Assembly (NCBI GenBank): GCA_965263165.1
Contig: OZ253584.1
Coordinates: forward strand, 1,798,001-1,862,000
Source: SAR202-VII-2 sp965263165
Lineage (GTDB): Bacteria > Chloroflexota > Dehalococcoidia > Lucifugimonadales > SAR202-VII-2
Length of the DNA stretch: 64,000 nt
Direction: 5' to 3'
Shown: piece after piece, positions 59,017 to 64,000 of the stretch
Layout: each line of letters begins with the position of its first letter
How positions within the stretch are numbered: position 1 is the stretch's first letter
Program-made: the position numbers and the translations under genes
The notes under the pieces: model-generated
The model's input: the letters and a program-made list of their open reading frames with translations, nothing else
Told to the model about the DNA's origin: nothing
The model's database searches: none

Positions 59017-60252
59017 CTACACCGCCCCCTCGGCCTCCAGGGAGGCGAGTTCCTCCTCGCCGACGCCCAACATGCCGCAATAGACCTCTCGGTTGGCTGA
59101 GCCTAGGTCCTTGGGGCCAAGGTGCTTGATCCTGCCGGGCGTGCGGGTCAGGCGAGGCACGACGCCCGGGAGGCCAACCTGACCCAGCACGGGGTCCATC
59201 ACATTGACAAGGGTCTCCCGCGCCCAGTACTGAGGGTCCTCGAAGATGCCGTCGATGGAGTAGACCGGCGCGGCTGGAATCTCCACCGCGTCGAGAAGAC
59301 TCCAGGCCTCCTTCATGGGGTGGGCCATGGTGAACTCGGTGACCGCTGCGTCGACCTCGTCCATGTGTTCGATGCGGGCCGTTACGGTGGAGAACCGGGG
59401 GTCTTCCGCCAGAGTGGGCTTTCCCATTGTCTTGGCCAGGGTGGCCCACTGATGGTCCATGTTGCAGGCGATGGATATCCACCGGCCGTCTCCGCAGGGG
59501 TACTGGCTGTGCGGGGAGGCCATCGGGGTGCCCCTGCCGACGGGGCCCCGGACCAGTCCCTTGACGCTGTATTGGATAGCCAGGGTGTCCATGATGCGGA
59601 AGATGGACTCGTAGAGCGCGGCATCGACGACCTGTCCCTCGCCGGTGCGGCGGCGGTACTCCAGGGCCATGAGGGCGCCAATGGTGGAGAACATTCCCGT
59701 GATGTAGTCCGTCATGGTGGTTGAGCCGGGCGTTAGGGCCGGCATTTCCGGGGTGCCAGCCAGCCAGGTGAGCCCCCCGAAGGCTTGGGCGACTCTGGCG
59801 TAGCCGGGCTTGGGGCTGTATGGACCCGTTTGGCCGTAGCCCGACACCCTGACCATGATTACGTCCGGGCGGACGGCCCGGAGGTCGTCGTAGCCGAAGC
59901 CCAGGCGCTCGGCGACGCCGGGCTGAAAGCTCTCCACGACCACGTCGCACTGCCCTGCGAGCTGGAGGACCAGCTCCTTGACCCTGGGATGCCGCAGGTT
60001 GGCCGTGATGCACTTCTTGTTGCGGGCTTCCTGGGCCCAGAACAGGCCCACGCCGTCCTTGGTCATCTGCTCCCCACCGAGCGCGCGCAGGGGGTCGCCG
60101 ACGCCGGGGCGCTCGACCTTGACCACCTCGGCGCCGAACTCCGCCAGGAGGGTGGCGCAGAAGGGCCCGGCAATGTTCATGCCCATGTCCAGCACCCGCA
60201 GTCCCTCCAGGGCTTCGGGTGGGGAGACTTGAGGGTCATCCTGGTTGGCCAT
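59017..60252 (-). CDS. CaiB/BaiF-family (class III) CoA-transferase
   Basis: This protein of about 411 aa starts LRVLDMGMNIAGPFCATLLA (about 17-36), with KVERPGVGDPLRALG next and NKKCITANLRHPRVKELVLQ. The catalytic Asp is in QVVDAALYESIFRIMD (about 190). The C-terminal LRLTRTPGRIKHLGPKDLG-type ending is also present. Such enzymes move CoA between a CoA-thioester and a free acid. The ATG at 60252 has GGGAGAAAG before it. It is divergent from the tctAB genes, which import carboxylates, so it may activate what they bring in (inference). Confidence 0.9.
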   Translation of the reverse strand: MANQDDPQVSPPEALEGLRVLDMGMNIAGPFCATLLAEFGAEVVKVERPGVGDPLRALGGEQMTKDGVGLFWAQEARNKKCITANLRHPRVKELVLQLAGQCDVVVESFQPGVAERLGFGYDDLRAVRPDVIMVRVSGYGQTGPYSPKPGYARVAQAFGGLTWLAGTPEMPALTPGSTTMTDYITGMFSTIGALMALEYRRRTGEGQVVDAALYESIFRIMDTLAIQYSVKGLVRGPVGRGTPMASPHSQYPCGDGRWISIACNMDHQWATLAKTMGKPTLAEDPRFSTVTARIEHMDEVDAAVTEFTMAHPMKEAWSLLDAVEIPAAPVYSIDGIFEDPQYWARETLVNVMDPVLGQVGLPGVVPRLTRTPGRIKHLGPKDLGSANREVYCGMLGVGEEELASLEAEGAV

Positions 60253-60332
60253 GCTTTCTCCCTGCTGCGCGAGTGGCCTGAGCCTACGTTGGCGGCGCGA
60301 CGGTGTCAACAGGATTTACAAGCTGCTTTCTA

Positions 60333-60361
60333 TTGACAAATTCCGCCGGTTGTTTCATTCT
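60333..60361 (+). promoter_or_regulatory. Possible promoter for tctAB
   Basis: TTGACA is followed after 17 bases by CATTCT, a weak -10. It would leave a leader of about 165 bases with no recognised structure. The remainder of the 280-base gap 60253-60532 shows nothing else. Confidence 0.35.
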
Positions 60362-60532
60362 GCCACACAACGCTGCGCACTCCCGCATCTGCGCGTGTTC
60401 CGCGCATGTTCTCGCGGCCGGGTGCGAACGACGGATGATTCTGGGAGGATGGCGTTTCTCTGCATAGCAGGAAGGAGAGCCGCCCAAACCTGAGCCATGC
60501 CGGAAAATGGTTGCATTCGCTAAAGAACCCTC

Positions 60533-62047
60533 ATGATAGAAGCGATATTTGAAGGCCTAACAGGGATTTTCGTTTGGCCCGCCTTTGGGCTCATGATTCT
60601 GGGCATCCTCATCGGCTGGTGCGTGGGGCTGCTGCCGGGCATTGGCAGCATTGTGGCCCTCGCTCTGATGCTGCCCTTCACCTTCTCGATGGCCCCCATC
60701 GAGGCCTTCGCCTTCCTTCTGGGAATGTTCGTCGTGACCACCAACGCCGGTGAGCTGACGTCCATTCTGTTCGGCGTGCCTGGGGAAGCAACGACCGCCG
60801 CCTCCATTCTGGACGGCCACCCCATGACCAAGAGGGGCGAGGCCGGGAGAGCCATGGGGGCATCGCTGATGAGCTCCATCATTGGGGCTGTGATCGGCGC
60901 TGCAACGCTGGCGGCTCTCATTCCCGTCGTGCGGCCGCTGGTCCTTTCCTTTGCCGCCCCAGAGTTGTTCGCCCTGACCATTCTGGGAGTGACGTTCATC
61001 GCGTCGTTAAGCGGGGATAACCTGTTCAAGGGTGTGCTCATGGGCGGGTTTGGGTTCATGCTGGCCACGGTGGGCATGAACCCGCAGACGGGAGTCCTCC
61101 GTTACACGCTGAACCAACTCTACCTGTGGGAGGGCATAAGCCTGATTCCGGTGGCGGTGGGCATGTTCGCCGTGCCGGAGATTATGGACCTGTACATCCG
61201 GGGCACCAGCTTGGCCGAATCGAAGGTTGGGAAGCTGGGCGGCGTGATGGAAGGCGTCAAGGACGCCTTCAGGCACATTGGCCTTGTGGTGCGGTGCGGC
61301 GCGATGAGCGCCTTTATCGGCCTGATACCGGGCTTGGGAGGGGCCGTGGCGCAGTGGGTAACCTACGGCCACGCGGTCCAGAGCGCCAAGGACAAGAGCA
61401 TGTTCGGGCACGGCGACGTGCGGGGAGTGTTGGCGCCGGGGGCATCATCGAATGCAAAGGAGGGCGGCGCCCTGGTGCCGACCGTCGCCTTTGGCGTGCC
61501 CGGCAGCCTGGCCATGGCTATCCTCCTGGGCGCCTTCCTCATTACGGGGCTGGTCCCGGGGCCCAACATGCTGGAGGAGAACCTGCACGTCACATGGTCG
61601 ATGGTCTGGGTGGTGCTGTTCGCCACCCTGATCTCCTGTGGCCTGGCCTTTGTGTTCCTGGGCCAGATGGTCAAGATCACCTACGTGAAGGGTACGATCC
61701 TGATCCCCTTCTTGGTGCTGCTGATCTGGATGGGGGCCTTCACAGCGACCAACAACTTCGGCGATCTGGTGTCGGTATTCATCTTTGGCATGTTAGGGTT
61801 CGTCATGGTGCAGCTTGATTGGCCGCGCCCGCCCCTGATCCTGGGACTGGTCCTGGGAGGACTGACCGAGAAGTACCTGTTTATATCCACCGAGCGGTAC
61901 GGGATACTGCTCTTTGCACGGCCTGTCGTTATCGTGGTGCTGCTCCTGACTGTGGCTGCGTTCGTCTATTCGATTATGCAGGCTAAGACCATGCGTCAGC
62001 AGCGGCTCGAGAGGGAGCGGCGGCAGAGGGAGGCTCGCAGTGCGTAA
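60533..62047 (+). CDS. tctA: Tripartite tricarboxylate transporter permease TctA
   Basis: This 504-aa membrane protein has about 11-12 helices. Family marks are GWCVGLLPGIGSIVALALML (about 23-42), TNAGELTSILFGVPGEATTA (about 65-84) and the second-half counterpart IGLIPGLGGAVAQWVTYGHA with GVPGSLAMAILLGAF. It is the large permease of TTT systems for citrate-like and other carboxylates. It overlaps tctB by 8 bases. The periplasmic binding protein TctC is not in the window. Confidence 0.92.
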   Translation: MIEAIFEGLTGIFVWPAFGLMILGILIGWCVGLLPGIGSIVALALMLPFTFSMAPIEAFAFLLGMFVVTTNAGELTSILFGVPGEATTAASILDGHPMTKRGEAGRAMGASLMSSIIGAVIGAATLAALIPVVRPLVLSFAAPELFALTILGVTFIASLSGDNLFKGVLMGGFGFMLATVGMNPQTGVLRYTLNQLYLWEGISLIPVAVGMFAVPEIMDLYIRGTSLAESKVGKLGGVMEGVKDAFRHIGLVVRCGAMSAFIGLIPGLGGAVAQWVTYGHAVQSAKDKSMFGHGDVRGVLAPGASSNAKEGGALVPTVAFGVPGSLAMAILLGAFLITGLVPGPNMLEENLHVTWSMVWVVLFATLISCGLAFVFLGQMVKITYVKGTILIPFLVLLIWMGAFTATNNFGDLVSVFIFGMLGFVMVQLDWPRPPLILGLVLGGLTEKYLFISTERYGILLFARPVVIVVLLLTVAAFVYSIMQAKTMRQQRLERERRQREARSA

Positions 62048-62702
62048 GTGGGCCGAACTGGCTTTCGCCACCTTTCTTGTCATCTTCTTTGCGGTTGCCA
62101 TCATCAGCGCCCAGGGCTGGTCCTTCGACGTAAAGCTCTTCCCGCTTGCCGTCAGCTATCCGATGCTGGTTGTCTCGCTGCTCAACCTGGCGTCTACGGT
62201 GCGGACCATGCAGAAGGAGGCCAGGGAGGTACGCGCCCGGCCGGTTCCGGTGGCTGTTGCGGACGCTGCCGAGTCCGGCGAGCCTGCGCCGGGGGAGATC
62301 GAAGAGCGCCAGCAAGCGCAAGAGGTCGCCGGCGATAAGCCTCAGGCCCAGCCCGCCGACTATCGAGCCGCCTATCAGGCCATGACCGAGGAAGAGATCG
62401 ACCCAAAGGTCCGGGCGGCCAGGACCCTTGGCATCATTCTCTGGGTGCTGGGTTCCGCCGGAATCCTCTGGATCGTAGGGCTGAAGTTTGGCATTCCCTT
62501 TTGGATGTTCCTTTTCCTCAGGTTCCAGAGCAAGGAAAAGATCTGGGTGGCCCTCGTACTCTCCGTCGCGGGCTTCCTCTTCCTGGTGGGCTTCTTCGAT
62601 CGCGTCGTGCACGTTCCGTGGCCCGACTCCCAGCTCACGCACTGGTTCGGATGGGACGTGACCTTTTGGGATGGTTGGGGCTTCTTCCTGGAGTACCCGT
62701 AG
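62040..62702 (+). CDS. tctB: Tripartite tricarboxylate transporter small subunit TctB
   Basis: This 220-aa protein starts with GTG and has four hydrophobic helices: about 5-25 and 36-52, then 130-150 and 160-195 after a long charged loop (residues 55-125, rich in Ala, Glu and Gln). TctB proteins are usually about 150-170 aa; the enlarged loop makes this one longer. It is translationally coupled to tctA. Confidence 0.82.
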   Translation: MRKWAELAFATFLVIFFAVAIISAQGWSFDVKLFPLAVSYPMLVVSLLNLASTVRTMQKEAREVRARPVPVAVADAAESGEPAPGEIEERQQAQEVAGDKPQAQPADYRAAYQAMTEEEIDPKVRAARTLGIILWVLGSAGILWIVGLKFGIPFWMFLFLRFQSKEKIWVALVLSVAGFLFLVGFFDRVVHVPWPDSQLTHWFGWDVTFWDGWGFFLEYP

Positions 62703-62809
62703 CAAGGGCGCCAGGCGCTTGGCCCTCGGCGCGTTGCCCCGCGGATCTGCGCTCGACTTCTCCGCTCCGCCCTTGAGCCGGCGCGTCTCCCGCCGATTCG
62801 GGCGCCCCG

Positions 62810-63739
62810 TTACCGCCGGTAGTTCCTCTTCAGCTCCGAGGCGTATTCGGCGCCGAGGGCGGGCAATACCGCGTCATTGGTCAACCATGCCCGCAGCGAG
62901 ACCGTCCCGGTGGCCGGCCCGTCCGAGACCAGCATGTTGTCCAGCAATCCGTTCACCTCATCGCGGGTCAGCGCTATGTCGTTCTTGGCCCAGCCGATCA
63001 GCCGGGCCAAGAACAGGGCCACCGTCGGGGGTAGATGCAGGATGCGGCCCCTGCCGCCGACGGCGTCGGCCACGAGGCTGGCCATCTCGTTGAAGGAATA
63101 CGTCTCAGGCCCCAACGCGTCCACGACCATGTCCTCGGACTTCTCCGCGGCCTCAACCGCCTGCCGGGCCAGGTCTTTGATGTAGATGGGCTGCACCCGA
63201 TATTCCCCCGATCCGGGCACGACGAAGAAGGGGAACCGGCGGATCATCCAGGCGATGTTGTTAAGCAGGATGGCGCCCTCGCCGAAGACGAACCCAGGTC
63301 GGATGATGGCGTAGGAAAGTCCCGACTCCCTAATGGCCTGCTCCACCTCCGCTTTGCCCTTGAAATAGGGGTAGGGCGAATCCAGGGAGGGGTTGGTGAT
63401 GCTTATGTGGACCAGCCTCTGAACTCCGGCGTCCTTGGCCGCCCGGATGAGGGTCTTGGTGTTCTCGATAGCTCGTTGGAACGTGACCTCTCCGCGGTTG
63501 AACCTGATCCAGTAGGTGTTATAGAGGGTGGCTGTGCCGGAAAGCTCCGTAGCCAGCTTTTCCGGCTCGTCGAAGTGGAAGGGAGCGACGCTGATCCGGT
63601 CCCCGAACGCGTTGGGGCCATCGGGGCGTCCGGTGATGGTCTTGACCCGTTCCCCGTTGGCCAGGAGCTGCAGGGCTATGTGCCTGCCGGTGAAGCCGAA
63701 GGCGCCGGTGATTACGCTAAGGCCAGGCATTTGAACCAT
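62810..63739 (-). CDS. NAD(P)-binding protein, extended SDR/NmrA-like
   Basis: This protein of about 309 aa begins GLSVITGAFGFTGRHIALQL (nucleotide-binding GxxGxxG, about 6-18). It has LYNTYWIRFNRGEVTFQRAI, then VQRLVHISITNPSLDSPYPY with FKGKAEVE, the Tyr/Lys of an extended SDR. GLSYAIIRPGFVFGEGA is typical of the NDUFA9-like/complex-I-associated group. The gene could encode an electron-transport assembly factor or a sugar-type reductase. ATG 63739 has GAGG close by; ATG 63730 is possible. It is convergent with tctB. Confidence 0.85.
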   Translation of the reverse strand: MVQMPGLSVITGAFGFTGRHIALQLLANGERVKTITGRPDGPNAFGDRISVAPFHFDEPEKLATELSGTATLYNTYWIRFNRGEVTFQRAIENTKTLIRAAKDAGVQRLVHISITNPSLDSPYPYFKGKAEVEQAIRESGLSYAIIRPGFVFGEGAILLNNIAWMIRRFPFFVVPGSGEYRVQPIYIKDLARQAVEAAEKSEDMVVDALGPETYSFNEMASLVADAVGGRGRILHLPPTVALFLARLIGWAKNDIALTRDEVNGLLDNMLVSDGPATGTVSLRAWLTNDAVLPALGAEYASELKRNYRR

Positions 63740-63809
63740 CGCCTCGACAGGGAATAGACGGGGGGATTCAGCGGACCGGGCCAGGACCACCGACCCCGAC
63801 GGGGGTCGG

Positions 63810-64000
63810 TCAGCGTCCGGATGGCGCGAGGTCTGCCCCGCGGGTTTCCAGGTGAGAAACATAGCCGCTGATCTCCACCGATTCAGGCGTCCCGTCGCGG
63901 TAGGTGACGCGGTTGGTGGGTAGGGCGGGGACCCGCTGGCCCGGGGTGAGAATACCGGCGAGGTTCAACGGGTCGGCGCCGCTCACCGTCACGACGGCGC
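63810..64000 (-). CDS. C-terminus of an Lhr-like DEAD/DEAH helicase (partial)
   Basis: The frame is open to the window edge and ends at 63810. It reads VVTVSGADPLNLAGILTPGQ, then RVPALPTNRVTYRDGTPESV. This is the characteristic C-terminal signature of Lhr-type ATP-dependent helicases (ADPLNLxGIL...RVPAxxxNRVxYRDG). Only about 62 residues of a protein of perhaps 1500 are present. It is 70 bases upstream of the NAD-binding protein gene on the same strand. Confidence 0.75.
   Translation of the reverse strand, partial: AVVTVSGADPLNLAGILTPGQRVPALPTNRVTYRDGTPESVEISGYVSHLETRGADLAPSGR

Overview
The window is a 64 kb GC-rich bacterial chromosome segment that is dense with short operons on both strands. 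Gene content suggests a member of the Chloroflexota, probably the Dehalococcoidia/SAR202 side: scattered amidohydrolase-2 family enzymes, a class III CoA-transferase, a lone molybdopterin hydroxylase large subunit, tripartite tricarboxylate transporter genes, and CARDB lipoproteins with Thr/Pro linkers. This assignment is inferred from gene style; there is no rRNA or phylogenetic marker analysis behind it. Housekeeping genes (alaS, ruvX, gltX, purQ, aroE, lspA, the rib operon, the gcv operon, tRNA-Gln) show it is chromosome and not plasmid or phage.

Layout. 0-2.6 kb: a PLP histidine-decarboxylase-like gene with a double-ACT protein, then repeat element copy 1 and a broken small gene. 2.6-7.6 kb (minus strand): a partner-switching signalling operon (STAS antagonist, response regulator with PP2C phosphatase, RsbW-like kinase with a one-base frameshift) followed by a large metzincin-like CARDB lipoprotein. 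7.76-8.84 kb: an IS481-like insertion sequence with a 5-bp target duplication and a frameshifted transposase. 8.8-15.7 kb (minus): a peptide-type ABC importer (binding protein plus two permeases, no ATPase), an SDR, an alpha/beta hydrolase and an amidohydrolase. 15.9-18.6 kb: a split EamA transporter, purQ, a YqeY protein and a DUF3052-like protein. 18.7-19.3 kb: repeat element copy 2. 19.5-28.7 kb: molybdopterin hydroxylase, tRNA-Gln, an amidohydrolase, otsB and otsA tail to tail, a VIT family transporter, and a winged-helix regulator with a membrane protein. 28.8-32.1 kb: alaS-ruvX. 32.1-33.1 kb: repeat element copy 3. 33.1-36.0 kb: an MmeI-like restriction-modification enzyme. 36.4-44.7 kb: aroE, a eutA homologue, gltX, a 2-hydroxyacid dehydrogenase, a small membrane protein, a PD-(D/E)XK nuclease-like gene and an amidohydrolase. 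44.8-45.4 kb: repeat element copy 4. 45.5-51.7 kb (minus): ltaE-ribD-ribE-ribBA-ribH-lspA-rluD. 51.9-57.6 kb (plus): a hydrolase, gcvT-gcvH-gcvPA-gcvPB and tpx. 57.8-64 kb: an amidohydrolase, a CoA-transferase, tctA-tctB, an NAD-binding protein and the C-terminus of an Lhr-like helicase.

The most unusual content is non-coding. Four dispersed copies of one element, each about 0.5-0.9 kb, carry the same parts in the same order. First comes a sigma-70-like promoter with exactly 17 bp between its hexamers. A roughly 190-nt segment rich in inverted repeats follows; it looks like an RNA and not a protein gene. Then comes an array of degenerate pentamers spaced alternately 10 and 11 bp (the DNA helical pitch), and finally a conserved tail. 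In all four copies the pentamer reads GTAAY on the plus strand, although two copies point each way and the flanking spacers follow the element. I do not recognise this family, and it is my main candidate for an undescribed system.

Caveats: everything here is from reading one window without alignments or structure prediction. Three separate single-base frameshifts in C/G runs or neighbouring sequence may be real mutations or base-calling errors.
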